Origin: Candidatus Apopatosoma intestinale
GTDB taxonomy: Bacteria > Bacillota > Clostridia > Oscillospirales > CAG-272
Assembly: GCA_003524145.1 (NCBI GenBank)
Contig: DODZ01000003.1
Coordinates: forward strand, 1 to 43,931
Length of the DNA stretch: 43,931 bases
Direction of reading: 5' to 3'
Shown here: positions 16,730 through 25,936 of the stretch, in pieces
How positions within the stretch are numbered: the first letter of the stretch is position 1
Layout of the letters: the number at the start of each line of letters is the position of its first letter
Position numbers and translations under genes: made by a program
Notes under the pieces: model-generated
What the model was told of the DNA's origin: nothing
Database searches by the model: none
The model's input: the letters and a program-made list of their open reading frames with translations, nothing else

Positions 16730-18421
16730 TTATACAACTGTGTTATTTCCCAAGCCTTGCGCCGCATCAAGCATTTCACGTGCCGCAGTGAGGGTTTTCT
16801 CCGTTATCTTTTCACCGCCGATGATTCTTGCTATTTCGCTTACTCTTTCGTCATGCATGAGCGGATGCGCACCTGAATATGTGCGCCCGTCCTCCTCTTT
16901 TTTCGACACGAGCAGATGCTCCGCCGCTATTGCCGCTATCTGCGGAGAGTGCGTGATGCAGATTATCTGCGAGGTTTGCGAGCTCTGGCGCATTTTTATA
17001 CCGATTTTATACGAGGTTTTGCCCGAGATGCCCGTATCTATCTCGTCAAAGATGAGAGTCGGCGTTTTTTCCTTATCTGCCATCGCGCATTTCAGCGCGA
17101 GCATGATGCGTGAAATTTCGCCGCCGGAGGCGATTTTGGAGAGCGGCATAAGCGGCTCGCCCTTGTTTGCCGAAACGAGAAATTCCACCTCATCGCATCC
17201 GTTTGGCAGAAAGACATCGGATTTTTTTACGGATATTTCAAAGCTTACGTTTTCCATCTCGAGAAAAGCAAGCTCGGAGACTATTTTGCGACTGAGGATA
17301 TCCGCGGCACTTTTTCGCTTATCGGAGATCGCGGAGGCGGCGACAAGCGCTTCTTTTTTGATGCACTTCAGCTCCTCTGAGAGGTCGGCTATCATATCAT
17401 CGGAGTTTTCTATTTCGGCAAGCTCGAGTTCTGCCTTTGCACGAAAGTCCAGTATTTCGGCGACGCTCGAGCCGTATTTGCGCCCGAGCTTTTTCAGCTC
17501 TTCAAGGCGCTCTTGCGTCTTATCTATCAGCTCGGAGGGATTTTCCGCTCCGATATCGCATTTTTTGTATATGGTTTCCGCTATGTCCTCGAGGCGGTAG
17601 CGGATATCATTCAGCTCATCCGTATATTCGGCGCAGTTGCCGATGATATCGGAGAGCGCATCGACCGCGCCGACGCATTTTTCTATGAGATCGCAGGCGG
17701 AAAGTCCTTTTTCACTGCGGTAGAGTGCGCGGTAAACAAGCTTGGCGTATTTTGCCGTTTTTTCTGCATTGGCAAGCATTTTCAGCTTTTCCTCGAGTGC
17801 TTCTTCCTCGCCCGCCTTCGGCGAAACGGCGTTTATCTCCGCTATCTGAAATTTCAGCATTTCCGTGCGGCGGAGCTTCTCCTTTTCGTCGCGGTGCAGG
17901 CGGTTTATTTCCGCCTTTATATCGCGCATCCGTTCATAGAGCAGGGAATAAGCGGCGATACTATCCTCGGTATCGGCAAAGGAATCGAGGATATTTATAT
18001 GGTTCATAGGGTCGAGCAGATACATTCCCATATGCTGACCGTGAATACTGATGAGCATATTGCCGACCTCACGCAGAGCAGAAACCGGAACGGGACGCCC
18101 GTTTATTTTCGCCGTCGACTGCCCCTGCACGCTGATATCGCGACGGAGCATGAGACTTTCCTCATGAGGGATGTCATATTTTTCGAGTGCGGTGAAAATG
18201 CGCTCGGGAACATCGGTAAAGACTGCCGCGACAGAGGCTTTTTCCTCGCCGTGGCGCACGAGCTCCTTATCGGCTCTCGCACCGAGTGCCAGCTCTATCG
18301 CATCGAGAATGATGGATTTGCCCGCGCCCGTTTCGCCTGTGAGCACGGTAAAAGGCGCGGAAAAAGCTATGTTTTCCGTTTTTATTATCGCTATATTGTT
18401 TATCCACAGCTCGGAAAGCAT
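16730..18421 (-). CDS. recN: DNA repair protein RecN
   Basis: RecN (563 residues) is an SMC-like ATPase acting early in double-strand break repair. The Walker A motif G-E-T-G-A-G-K-S is at residues 29-36, coiled-coil arms fill the middle, and the C-terminal half has the A-S-G-G-E-I-S-R-I signature, then L-I-F-D-E-I-D-T-G-I-S-G (Walker B) and T-H-S-P-Q. I start it at ATG 18421 after GAAGGGGG rather than at the upstream in-frame ATG 18442, which lacks a separate site. It is last in the OLE-oapA-tlyA-argR-recN run. Confidence 0.96.
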   Translation of the reverse strand: MLSELWINNIAIIKTENIAFSAPFTVLTGETGAGKSIILDAIELALGARADKELVRHGEEKASVAAVFTDVPERIFTALEKYDIPHEESLMLRRDISVQGQSTAKINGRPVPVSALREVGNMLISIHGQHMGMYLLDPMNHINILDSFADTEDSIAAYSLLYERMRDIKAEINRLHRDEKEKLRRTEMLKFQIAEINAVSPKAGEEEALEEKLKMLANAEKTAKYAKLVYRALYRSEKGLSACDLIEKCVGAVDALSDIIGNCAEYTDELNDIRYRLEDIAETIYKKCDIGAENPSELIDKTQERLEELKKLGRKYGSSVAEILDFRAKAELELAEIENSDDMIADLSEELKCIKKEALVAASAISDKRKSAADILSRKIVSELAFLEMENVSFEISVKKSDVFLPNGCDEVEFLVSANKGEPLMPLSKIASGGEISRIMLALKCAMADKEKTPTLIFDEIDTGISGKTSYKIGIKMRQSSQTSQIICITHSPQIAAIAAEHLLVSKKEEDGRTYSGAHPLMHDERVSEIARIIGGEKITEKTLTAAREMLDAAQGLGNNTVV

Positions 18422-18443
18422 TTTGCCGCCCCCTTCTTTCATT

Positions 18444-18896
18444 TTATATTTCCGCGATGCTTTTCAGTATGGCAACAAACTGACTTGCCGCCTGATTGCT
18501 GACGGCTACGATGAATATCGTATCATCACCCGCAATGCTTCCGAGCAGGAGCTCGCTCTGCATGGCGTCTATTGCCGCCCCCGCGGCATTTGCCATACCG
18601 GAATAAGTGCGCACGACTACCAGATTGTTTGCGCAATGAACAGCCGAGATCGTCTGATGCAGTATATTTCTGTATTTCTCGTTTGTATCAAACTTATTGA
18701 CTCTCGGGAGCGAATATTTAGAGTGCCCGTCGTCTGTCTGTATCTTTATCAGATGCAGGCGCTTGATATCGCGCGATACCGTCGCCTGCGTCACCTCATA
18801 TCCGCAGTCGCGAAGTCTCGCTATAAGCTCGTCCTGCGTTTCTATGCGGTAAATGTCTATTATTTCGAGTATTTTTTGCAGTCTGTCTTTTTTCAT
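18444..18896 (-). CDS. argR: Arginine repressor ArgR/AhrC
   Basis: ArgR (150 residues) is a hexameric arginine-responsive regulator. The N-terminal winged helix has T-Q-D-E-L-I-A-R-L and the recognition segment Q-A-T-V-S-R-D-I-K-R-L; the C-terminal domain carries the arginine-binding G-S-I-A-G-D-D-T-I-F-I-V. argR next to recN and tlyA is a very common Firmicute arrangement. The 12-bp gap from tlyA holds its AAGGAG site, so it is part of the operon. Confidence 0.96.
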   Translation of the reverse strand: MKKDRLQKILEIIDIYRIETQDELIARLRDCGYEVTQATVSRDIKRLHLIKIQTDDGHSKYSLPRVNKFDTNEKYRNILHQTISAVHCANNLVVVRTYSGMANAAGAAIDAMQSELLLGSIAGDDTIFIVAVSNQAASQFVAILKSIAEI

Positions 18897-18908
18897 ACGT
18901 TGCTCCTT

Positions 18909-19709
18909 TCACGCTTTGTCTTGTTTAGCAAAGGCTTTTTTTACCGTGTTTTCTATATCGCCGTCGGAAATCGAAGCCTCACCGCCCGCGATAAAAAGTG
19001 CGGTGTATTCTCTGTTACCGTCGCCTCCCGCTATGGGAGATGGGCATATGCCGCGCATGGCAAGTCCCGATGCAAGAGCGCTTTCGCGTATGTCGCGGAT
19101 GACCCTTTCATGAACGCGCGGGTCTTTGACTATCCCGCCCTTGCCTATGTTTTCTCTGCCTGCTTCAAACTGCGGCTTGATGAGCGAAACGAAAGGCGCG
19201 CCGTCATCGAGCAAGCCTCTCACCGCACCGTATATCAGCTTCTGCGAGATAAACGAAATATCCGTTACCGCCATATCGATATGGCGTGAGAAAAGGGAAG
19301 GTGCCATATATCTCGCGTTGCAGCCCTCGATATTTTCCACGCGCGGGTCGGCGTCAAGCGAAGGCGCAAGCTGACCGTGACCGACATCGAGCGCATAAAC
19401 AAAATCGGCGCCGTACCTGAGCAGGCAATCAGTGAAGCCGCCGGTTGAAGCGCCGATATCAAGCACACAAAAACCTGCCACCTCAAGATGAAAAGCTATC
19501 AGTGCCGATTCCAACTTGAGACCTCCGCGACTGACGAAGGGCAATTTCTTTTCTATATTTACCGCATGAGCCGGTGTGTCATCGGGGATAATAAAAGAGG
19601 GCTTCGGTATTTTCTTTCCCGAAATGTAAACGCCGTTTCCTATAAGGACAGCGGCTTGGCTTCTGCTTTCCGCAAAGCCGTGGGTGAAAAGAAAAACATC
19701 AGCCCGCAT
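18909..19709 (-). CDS. tlyA: TlyA/YqxC family rRNA 2'-O-methyltransferase
   Basis: A 266-residue protein with an N-terminal S4 RNA-binding domain (residues 1-60) and an FtsJ/RrmJ-type methyltransferase domain. The SAM-binding L-D-I-G-A-S-T-G-G-F-T-D is at about residues 83-94, with V-T-D-I-S-F-I-S and L-I-K-P-Q-F-E-A-G providing the later catalytic residues. Members methylate ribose in rRNA; some were once described as haemolysins. Its ATG is 3 bp after the oapA stop, with a GAGGA site inside the end of oapA, indicating translational coupling. Confidence 0.93.
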   Translation of the reverse strand: MRADVFLFTHGFAESRSQAAVLIGNGVYISGKKIPKPSFIIPDDTPAHAVNIEKKLPFVSRGGLKLESALIAFHLEVAGFCVLDIGASTGGFTDCLLRYGADFVYALDVGHGQLAPSLDADPRVENIEGCNARYMAPSLFSRHIDMAVTDISFISQKLIYGAVRGLLDDGAPFVSLIKPQFEAGRENIGKGGIVKDPRVHERVIRDIRESALASGLAMRGICPSPIAGGDGNREYTALFIAGGEASISDGDIENTVKKAFAKQDKA

Positions 19710-19712
19710 AGC

Positions 19713-20348
19713 TTATTCCTCGCTGTTTTTTGATGGTTTTTTTGTGTATTTTGCTTTTTTTTCGTTTTTGCTGAAGACAGAAAGAATTTTTGCCACAGCC
19801 ATTACTATTTCATTGCTGAAATTGAGTCCTGCCGCCTTGCCGACAGCCTTGGAGCCGACGGTGAAAGCCGAAACAAGACCGCCCATGACAACACCGAGCC
19901 AGAAACCGCCGTTTTCGCTTGTCGCCATCTTTATCGCGACAGCCGCCGCCGTAGAACCCGAAACGACGCCGCATATATCGCCTATGACATCGTTGCAGAA
20001 GCTGGAAACCCTGTCCGCATTCTTTATCAGCCTGACAGCCATCTTGCCTGCGCGCACCTTTCTTGCCGCCATGGCAAGGAAAGGCTTGGGGTCGGCAGTC
20101 GCCACGGAAAGCCCTATAATATCAAATATCACGCCGAGTGCTATGAAAAAGACAAGCACGAGGCATGAACAGAATACATTGAGATAATTAAGCCCTTCCG
20201 ACGAGAGAAGGGAGAGAACCATTGATATAGAAAGACTGGAGAGAAAAGCCGTTACCGACCATTTCCAGTTTACCAGCTTCCAGAATGATTTTTTTGCTTT
20301 TTTCGGACTCGGCTTCGAGTCCTTACTTCGAGGGATATCGTTTTCCAA
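19713..20348 (-). CDS. oapA: OLE-associated membrane protein OapA
   Basis: A 211-residue membrane protein with a basic N-terminus, about four hydrophobic segments (residues 31-50, 56-82, 121-141 and 146-167) and a lysine-rich tail. Between segments 2 and 3 lies a conserved-looking charged loop, A-D-P-K-P-F-L-A-M-A-A-R-K-V, then N-A-D-R-V-S-S-F-C-N-D-V-I-G-D-I-C-G. This, with its position directly after a ~640-nt structured RNA and before tlyA-argR-recN, identifies OapA, which binds OLE RNA and brings it to the membrane in B. halodurans. The start is TTG 20348, seven bases after AAAGGAG. Alignment was not run, so the call rests on motif memory plus synteny. Confidence 0.85.
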   Translation of the reverse strand: MENDIPRSKDSKPSPKKAKKSFWKLVNWKWSVTAFLSSLSISMVLSLLSSEGLNYLNVFCSCLVLVFFIALGVIFDIIGLSVATADPKPFLAMAARKVRAGKMAVRLIKNADRVSSFCNDVIGDICGVVSGSTAAAVAIKMATSENGGFWLGVVMGGLVSAFTVGSKAVGKAAGLNFSNEIVMAVAKILSVFSKNEKKAKYTKKPSKNSEE

Positions 20349-20395
20349 AGAAATGCTCCTTTAAAAAAATGAATTACAATTGAAATAAATGAGAT

Positions 20396-21036
20396 AATAA
20401 AAAAAGAAAGAGTTCGGCGGTGTAAAAAGTAAACCTTGCGGCATAGGTCAAGTAGGCTTTCCCCCGACGCTACTCTTCGTTACCGATGAGAGCGGTTTCC
20501 CTTTAAAGCGAAGGTCGGCGCGTCTCCGCGTCCGCGACTTGATTGCCGTTTAGTCCGCACTGCAATCCTTTTTACACCTATATAAAACAGCCTAGAAGTT
20601 TTCCTTAATGAAGTTACCGTCCGCCTAGTCTCTTTTGCAACGATGGTTTCAAGCGGCAATGACCCAGTTTCCTCGGCCAAGGAAAAAGGGGGTTAATTCC
20701 AACTATCCGCCATAATCACTCAAGGCAGGCTACTCTATCCACAGCGTCTTTTAAAACCTGCACCGCGTAATAGGTTTAATCTTCCGGCCGTAGTCTCAAC
20801 GCGAATACAAATCGGCATTTTAACCACGAAGGGAAGCCTCCACGGAAAGTGGGTCGGGCTCCGTATGCCATTACGGTCCGCCCACAGTCCTAACCTCCCA
20901 GCAGCCACCCTAAACTGGGCGTAAAAAGCAGCAACAAGGAGTTTCATCGATGTGCCCTTTAACGGATTTTTAGGCCCGTCTTCGGCAAAACGTGCTTCAA
21001 CTAGGATACTGTGCCGTACACGCGATATTAAATCGC
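20396..21036 (-). ncRNA. ole: OLE RNA (ornate, large, extremophilic)
   Basis: About 640 nt without a credible gene lies between a consensus-like promoter and oapA, on the minus strand. Long complementary segments are visible: an 11-bp perfect long-range pair GGTGTAAAAAG (20578-20568) with CTTTTTACACC (20429-20419) closing the 3' domain; a hairpin at 20539-20515 with a CGCG stem and GAGA tetraloop; GATTGC/GCAATC inside it (20567-20562 with 20546-20541); and a GTGGG...CCCAC hairpin at 20885-20849. Length (B. halodurans OLE is about 610 nt), strand, and the oapA-tlyA-argR-recN neighbours all fit OLE RNA. Ends are estimated from the promoter and the oapA binding site. Confidence 0.85.
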
Positions 21037-21042
21037 ATCATA

Positions 21043-21071
21043 ATTATATCATATTGCCGCGCAATAATCAA
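21043..21071 (-). promoter_or_regulatory. Sigma-A promoter of OLE RNA and the oapA operon
   Basis: On the minus strand, TTGATT (21071-21066) and a perfect TATAAT (21048-21043) are spaced 17 bp apart. Transcription would begin near 21036, giving the 5' end of the RNA, with a GCGAT/ATCGC hairpin a few bases in. Confidence 0.85.
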
Positions 21072-21293
21072 GAGAGAAAGGCGAAAAATTTTATTTGTTT
21101 ACAATTTATTCGCAAATAAATTTTGCCGTAAAAGGAAATTACTTTCTTCGACATAAGGCAAAAGCCTCCCGTGCAAAAAACTTTCGGAAGAAAAAGTACT
21201 ATTCTATTTACTTTTCCTCTTTTTTATGTTAAAATTGACAAAAAAGTAAATCATATATCCGATGCTAACGGAGAAAAGCTTTCAGAGGTTATT

Positions 21294-22154
21294 ATGAATA
21301 AGAAAAAAGTCGCCCTTGATTATGTAATTCTTGCTCTCGGCTCAATACTTACCGCTCTCGGAGTTCATTTTTTCAAGATTCCGAATAATTTCTCCACAGG
21401 CGGATTCAGCGGTCTCGGCATGCTCCTCGGCAAGCTTATACAGGGGATTGATACATCTACCGTTATTTCCTTACTTAATATAGGTTCGCTTATTTTCGGC
21501 TTTTTATTCCTCGGCAAGTCGCTCGGAATAAAAACAATATACTGCACGCTCATTTATGCGGGGGTCGTGCAGTTGCTCGGCATTATCGCGCCTATGAACG
21601 CGCCTTTTACCGATGACAGGATGCTCGAGCTTTTCTTCAGCTTTTTCCTCGGCTCTGCGGGAGCGGCGATAGTTTTTAAAAAGGGAGGAAGCACCGGCGG
21701 CACTGATATCGTGGCGCTTATCATACGCAAATATTTCAAGAGCGATATCAGCGCGGCTCTGCTCGGCGCCGATCTGCTGATAGTGCTTGCATCGTTTGCC
21801 GTTTTCGATATAAAAACAGGATTTTATTCGCTCTTGGGTCTTCTTCTCAAATCGTTCGGAGTGCAGACCGTCATCGACGCGATGAACAAGAAAAAGAGCC
21901 TGATGATAGTGACAACTCATGCTGATGAAATATCGAAATTTATCACGGATAATGTTCACCGCGGTGCTACGGAATGGAGAGGAAACGGTGTTTTCACCGA
22001 TGACAGCCGCAGTGTGATACTGACGGCGCTTTCGCCCTATCAGGCGGCAAAGGTCAGCGCATATGCGAAAAAAGTCGACCCGAATGCCTTCATCATCGTG
22101 AATAACACACATGAAATATACGGCAAGGGCTTCATGAATATGAGCGAAATTTAA
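21294..22154 (+). CDS. YitT family membrane protein (DUF161/DUF2179)
   Basis: A 286-residue protein: five or six transmembrane helices over residues 1-190 (DUF161), including G-G-F-S-G-L-G and the G-G-S-T-G-G-T-D-I segment, then a soluble DUF2179 domain ending near P-N-A-F-I-I-V-N-N-T-H-E-I-Y-G-K-G-F. The function of the family is unknown. The frame is open from 21171, but ATG 21294 follows an AGAGG site and gives the family N-terminus. A TTGACA at 21235-21240 may be its -35; no good -10 is visible at the right distance. Confidence 0.9.
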   Translation: MNKKKVALDYVILALGSILTALGVHFFKIPNNFSTGGFSGLGMLLGKLIQGIDTSTVISLLNIGSLIFGFLFLGKSLGIKTIYCTLIYAGVVQLLGIIAPMNAPFTDDRMLELFFSFFLGSAGAAIVFKKGGSTGGTDIVALIIRKYFKSDISAALLGADLLIVLASFAVFDIKTGFYSLLGLLLKSFGVQTVIDAMNKKKSLMIVTTHADEISKFITDNVHRGATEWRGNGVFTDDSRSVILTALSPYQAAKVSAYAKKVDPNAFIIVNNTHEIYGKGFMNMSEI

Positions 22155-22182
22155 AAATAAATAAAAATTGGGGGCTATCATG

Positions 22183-24048
22183 ATGAAAGTGAAATTCACC
22201 GTTCTGCCAGAGGAGCTTATATCTCCCGTTTCCGAATACTGCGCCGATATCGGCATCTGCATTTCGGACTCGGCAACCGCAAAGGTTACCGCTTCGGAGG
22301 GCGACTGTCTTCGCGTTGAGGGTACGGCGGACGACATAAGGATAACCTACAGTCGCCGCTGTGAGCTTTTCCGCGCGCTGAGCTATCTTTCCGATTTTGC
22401 CGAAAACGGTGAGCCGATATGCGAAAAGGGAAGATATCCGCTGCTCTCCTATATGGCGGACTGCTCACGCAATGCTGTCCTTGATGTTTCATTTGCCAAG
22501 CGTATGATGCGGAATCTTGCCGGCATGGGATTTACTTCCTTGATGCTGTATATGGAGGATACATACGAGCTTACCGAATATCCGTATTTCGGATATATGC
22601 GCGGCAGATATACGGAAGCCGAGCTTCGCGAGCTGGATGACTACGCATATTCTCTCGGACTTGAACTTATTCCGTGCATACAGACGCTCGCCCATCTCGC
22701 GACGGCTCTGCGCTGGCCTGATTTCGAAGGCTACAAGGAGTCGCCCGATGTACTGCTCATCGGCGACGAGCGTACATATAAATTCGCGGAGGCTGCGATA
22801 AAGCATTGCTCAGAATGCTTCCGCTCGAGAAGGATAAACCTCGGCATGGACGAGGCGAGTACTGTCGGAAAGGGAGAATCCGTCAAGCGTTACGGTCATC
22901 GCAAGCCCTCCGATATGATGCTCGAGCATCTCACGAGAGTAAACGATATCTGCCGTAAATACGGCATGAAGCCGATGATATGGAGTGATATGTTCTTCCG
23001 AATGGCTTTTGACGGCTCCTACAGAATAAGAGAGGGAAGGGTGCCGCATGAGGTCATAGAAAAGGTGCCTGCCGATGTAGAACTTGCCTACTGGGATTAC
23101 TACAGCAGGGACAGAGCGCTTTTCAGCCACATGCTCGATTGTCATAACGATTTCCCGAACAAGACGATATTTGCGGGCGGGGCTTGGAAATGGTCGGGCT
23201 TCGGCGCGCACAATGCCTTTTCGCTTGAATCGAGCAAGCTTCAGCTTGATATCTGCGAGGAATACGGAATAAGCGAGATACTTGTCACGGGCTGGGGAGA
23301 TAACGGCGGAGAGGCTTCGCAGGTTTCCGCAACGGCAACCCTGCTTTATTTTGCCGAGAGATGCTATCACGGTCAGTCGGATGAAAAGTGGCTTGACAGG
23401 CGCTCGCGCGACTGCTTCAATACCTCTTTTGACGATCTGCTTGCCTTTGACCTGCCGGATTCGCTTCCCGAATGTACCGTTGACAAGGTAAAACTCCCTG
23501 CTTCTGCCTGCAAAACGTTGCTCTATAATGACCCGCTGGAGCGCTTTATGGATCTTCATCTCGTGCGTGAAACGGTATCGACGGAATATGCAAAGCGTGC
23601 CGAGAAACTTTTCTCGCTGAAAGAAAATCCGAGATTCGGCTATGCTTACGAAACGCTCGGCTGGCTTTGCTCCGTGCTTTCTCTCAAGAGCGACCTCGGG
23701 CTTCGCCTGCGCGAGGCATACAAGGCGGGCGACAAGGCAGCTCTGAAAAAGGCGGCAGATGATGATATACCGAAGATAATCGATTTTCTTGAAAAATTCA
23801 TCTCGGCATACCGCCGCCAGTGGTACCATGAAAACAAGACGTTCGGCTTCATCGCGCAGGAGATTCGTCTCGGCGGGCTTACCGAGCGTATGCGCTCCGT
23901 AAAAATGCGCCTCGATGACTATGCCGAAGGAAGGACAGACAGGATAGAAGAGCTGGAGACAGAACCGCTGCCGTATTCCCCCGACAAGGTCGGAAATTAC
24001 CATCCGCATATCGGCTGGAGAAATATTTTGACGGCAGGGCAGCTCTGA
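22183..24048 (+). CDS. GH20 family glycoside hydrolase (beta-hexosaminidase-like)
   Basis: A 621-residue cytosolic enzyme without a signal peptide. It has a small N-terminal domain, then a TIM barrel starting at Y-P-L-L-S-Y-M-A-D-C-S-R-N. The GH20 D-E catalytic pair is D223-E224 in L-G-M-D-E-A, and a late barrel motif W-K-W-S-G-F-G precedes a helical C-terminal region. GH20 enzymes release N-acetylhexosamine by substrate-assisted catalysis. Lack of a secretion signal suggests action on imported oligosaccharides or muropeptide fragments. A GGGGG site precedes two adjacent ATGs (22180, 22183); a TTG at 22168 is less likely. It follows the YitT gene by 28 bp. Confidence 0.85.
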   Translation: MKVKFTVLPEELISPVSEYCADIGICISDSATAKVTASEGDCLRVEGTADDIRITYSRRCELFRALSYLSDFAENGEPICEKGRYPLLSYMADCSRNAVLDVSFAKRMMRNLAGMGFTSLMLYMEDTYELTEYPYFGYMRGRYTEAELRELDDYAYSLGLELIPCIQTLAHLATALRWPDFEGYKESPDVLLIGDERTYKFAEAAIKHCSECFRSRRINLGMDEASTVGKGESVKRYGHRKPSDMMLEHLTRVNDICRKYGMKPMIWSDMFFRMAFDGSYRIREGRVPHEVIEKVPADVELAYWDYYSRDRALFSHMLDCHNDFPNKTIFAGGAWKWSGFGAHNAFSLESSKLQLDICEEYGISEILVTGWGDNGGEASQVSATATLLYFAERCYHGQSDEKWLDRRSRDCFNTSFDDLLAFDLPDSLPECTVDKVKLPASACKTLLYNDPLERFMDLHLVRETVSTEYAKRAEKLFSLKENPRFGYAYETLGWLCSVLSLKSDLGLRLREAYKAGDKAALKKAADDDIPKIIDFLEKFISAYRRQWYHENKTFGFIAQEIRLGGLTERMRSVKMRLDDYAEGRTDRIEELETEPLPYSPDKVGNYHPHIGWRNILTAGQL

Positions 24049-24087
24049 TGCATTCTTATACACCTGTATAAATAAGGAGAATTTTCA

Positions 24088-24624
24088 ATGAATATAACTG
24101 TATATCTCGCTTCAAGCGACGGAAATATGCCTGCTCTTGCAGGAGCGGCGGCAGAGCTCGGTTCATGGATAGCCGAGAGCGGAGACACGCTCATTTACGG
24201 AGGCTCAAAGAGCGGGCTTATGGGTGTGCTTGCCGAGAGCGCGCTCAAAAAGGGAGGAAGGGTTATCGGCATAGAGCCGCAGATTTTTGTGGATGCGGGC
24301 TATGTTTACGATGAGATTTCCGAGCTGATAGTGACGAAAAACATGACCGAGCGCAAGACCGGAATGATAGAGCTGGGAGATGCCTTCATCGCTTTCCCGG
24401 GCGGCACCGGAACGCTCGAGGAGATTTCCGAGGTGATGTCGCTCGTGTCGCTGCGCTGGCTCGATGCACCATGCATACTTTATAATCTCGGCGGCTACTA
24501 CGAGGGGCTCCGCACTCTGCTTGAAAAGATGAAGGAAACGGGGCTTTCCTCCGAGGAAAAGCTCTCCGGCATATATTTTGCCGACAGTCTTGACGAGATA
24601 AAAAAGATAATAAAAGAAAAATAA
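24088..24624 (+). CDS. LOG family protein (Rossmann-fold, TIGR00730 type)
   Basis: A 178-residue protein of the lysine-decarboxylase-like/LOG family. Y-G-G-S-K-S-G-L-M-G near residues 37-46 and P-G-G-T-G-T-L-E-E near residues 104-112 are the nucleotide-binding and catalytic motifs. Relatives hydrolyse nucleoside 5'-monophosphates at the N-glycosidic bond (for example cytokinin ribotides), but bacterial roles vary. AAGGAG precedes ATG 24088. Confidence 0.9.
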   Translation: MNITVYLASSDGNMPALAGAAAELGSWIAESGDTLIYGGSKSGLMGVLAESALKKGGRVIGIEPQIFVDAGYVYDEISELIVTKNMTERKTGMIELGDAFIAFPGGTGTLEEISEVMSLVSLRWLDAPCILYNLGGYYEGLRTLLEKMKETGLSSEEKLSGIYFADSLDEIKKIIKEK

Positions 24625-24710
24625 ATTCCGCAAAAATCGTATTCCGGCGAATAAGCCGTTCCTTTTCCGTCCTAAAATAAATAAAAATCGTGCGGCACGG
24701 GGAGAGGATT

Positions 24711-24980
24711 ATGATTCTGAAGGGATATACAAAAAATATCGTCGTAGTAAAAAATCTTGAAAATCAGCTTATTGAGGAGGCTTTTCTGATACTCAAAAAA
24801 GAGGCTCGTGAGGAGGCGACGGAGACGGATATTGTCCGTGAGGCAAATATGCTGATAAGCGGGTGCGACATCCGTGCAAAGAAAAAAGCCCCCCTCGGGG
24901 GAGCTGTATGCTTCCTGCTCGGCGCACTTGCCTCAGGCTTTGCGCTTTCGCTTCTTTTCATCTGTATCGGCGTATTATAA
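24711..24980 (+). CDS. Small conserved-looking membrane protein
   Basis: An 89-residue protein: a soluble N-terminal part of about 60 residues (K-N-I-V-V-V-K-N-L-E-N-Q-L-I-E-E-A-F, charged and helical) and one C-terminal transmembrane helix (residues 66-88). I do not recognise a characterised family; the N-terminal pattern resembles unnamed clostridial hypotheticals. ATG 24711 follows GGGAGAGG. Its end overlaps the 3' end of ispE on the other strand by 6 bp. Confidence 0.6.
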   Translation: MILKGYTKNIVVVKNLENQLIEEAFLILKKEAREEATETDIVREANMLISGCDIRAKKKAPLGGAVCFLLGALASGFALSLLFICIGVL

Positions 24981-25913
24981 ACAGATTTCTTCATAGTCGA
25001 GACTTGCGTCTCTTGCAAGCGTATGGCACGGGTATACCTGTGCCATTTTTTTTACGGCTTCTTCCGCGCGGCGAAAAGACGCCGTGTCCGCAAATATTCC
25101 GAAAACGGCAGAGCCGCTTCCGCTCATCTGAGCCATATGCGCACCGCACGAGAGCATGGCTTCCTTTATGGCGAAAACCTTGCTTGCGGCAGGCAGTGTG
25201 GATTCGAATTTATTCAGACTGAGCTTTGCCGCAGCTTTGAAATCCCCGCGCTCCATAGATGAGACAAAGGCATTGATATCACCGCTCTTTCTGCAGAGCC
25301 CGCGCGCATCTATCTCGGCAAAAGCGAGCGGGGTGGAAATATTCTCTCCGTAGGGCTTCGCTATGAGCAGATGCAGGGTAGGATTTTGCAGGGTATCAGT
25401 CATCTTTTCTCCTATGCCGCGTGCCAATACAGTGCCGCGTCTGATGCAGAAGGGAACATCCGCGCCGATTTTCGCTCCGAGCGCGATAAGCTCATTTTCA
25501 TCTGTTCCCGCATCAAACATATCAGAGAGAATAGTGAGAACAGCCGCCGCATCGGCACTTGCGCCGCCGAGTCCGGCTTCGGAGGGAATATTTTTGATCA
25601 GTTCTATTTCAAAATCGCAATCCGCCATACGCACGCCGTCTTTTGAGAGCGCATCGGGATATGCAGCGGCAAAAAGTTCTGCCGCACGGTATGCCGTGTT
25701 TCTCGGCTGAGGGAGAGCAAAATCCGCTCTCTGTTTGCCTTCCTTTGCGAAAACGGAAATTCTACCGCTTCCTTTCACGGCACGCAGGGTGACTATATCA
25801 AATATATCTATAGATTGCATGACGGTTTCCAGCTCGTGATAACCGCTCGGCATTTTGTCGGTGACATCGAGGTACAGATTTATCTTAGCGGGTATTCTGA
25901 TGGTTTTTTTCAT
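24975..25913 (-). CDS. ispE: 4-diphosphocytidyl-2-C-methyl-D-erythritol kinase
   Basis: IspE (312 residues) is a GHMP kinase that phosphorylates CDP-methylerythritol in the non-mevalonate isoprenoid pathway. P-A-K-I-N-L-Y-L-D-V is near residues 8-17, the ATP loop P-S-E-A-G-L-G-G-A-S-A-D-A-A-A is near 110-124, and the third motif Q-M-S-G-S-G-S-A-V-F-G is close to the C-terminus. It starts 23 bp after the DUF362 gene, so the two may be cotranscribed. Confidence 0.95.
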   Translation of the reverse strand: MKKTIRIPAKINLYLDVTDKMPSGYHELETVMQSIDIFDIVTLRAVKGSGRISVFAKEGKQRADFALPQPRNTAYRAAELFAAAYPDALSKDGVRMADCDFEIELIKNIPSEAGLGGASADAAAVLTILSDMFDAGTDENELIALGAKIGADVPFCIRRGTVLARGIGEKMTDTLQNPTLHLLIAKPYGENISTPLAFAEIDARGLCRKSGDINAFVSSMERGDFKAAAKLSLNKFESTLPAASKVFAIKEAMLSCGAHMAQMSGSGSAVFGIFADTASFRRAEEAVKKMAQVYPCHTLARDASLDYEEICL

Positions 25914-25936
25914 ATATTATACTCCGAAAAAAGGCT

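Noticed and set aside
16730..19709. A plain Bacillus-like isoprenoid operon with dxs/ispA
   Set aside because: tlyA, argR and recN are present, but dxs, ispA and xseAB are not in this window. ispE at 24975-25913 is a separate unit.
20480..20947. Short minus-strand open frames (66 and 70 codons) inside the OLE region
   Set aside because: They have arginine-rich, domain-free translations and lie within the structured RNA; the binding sites are poor. The RNA explanation fits better.
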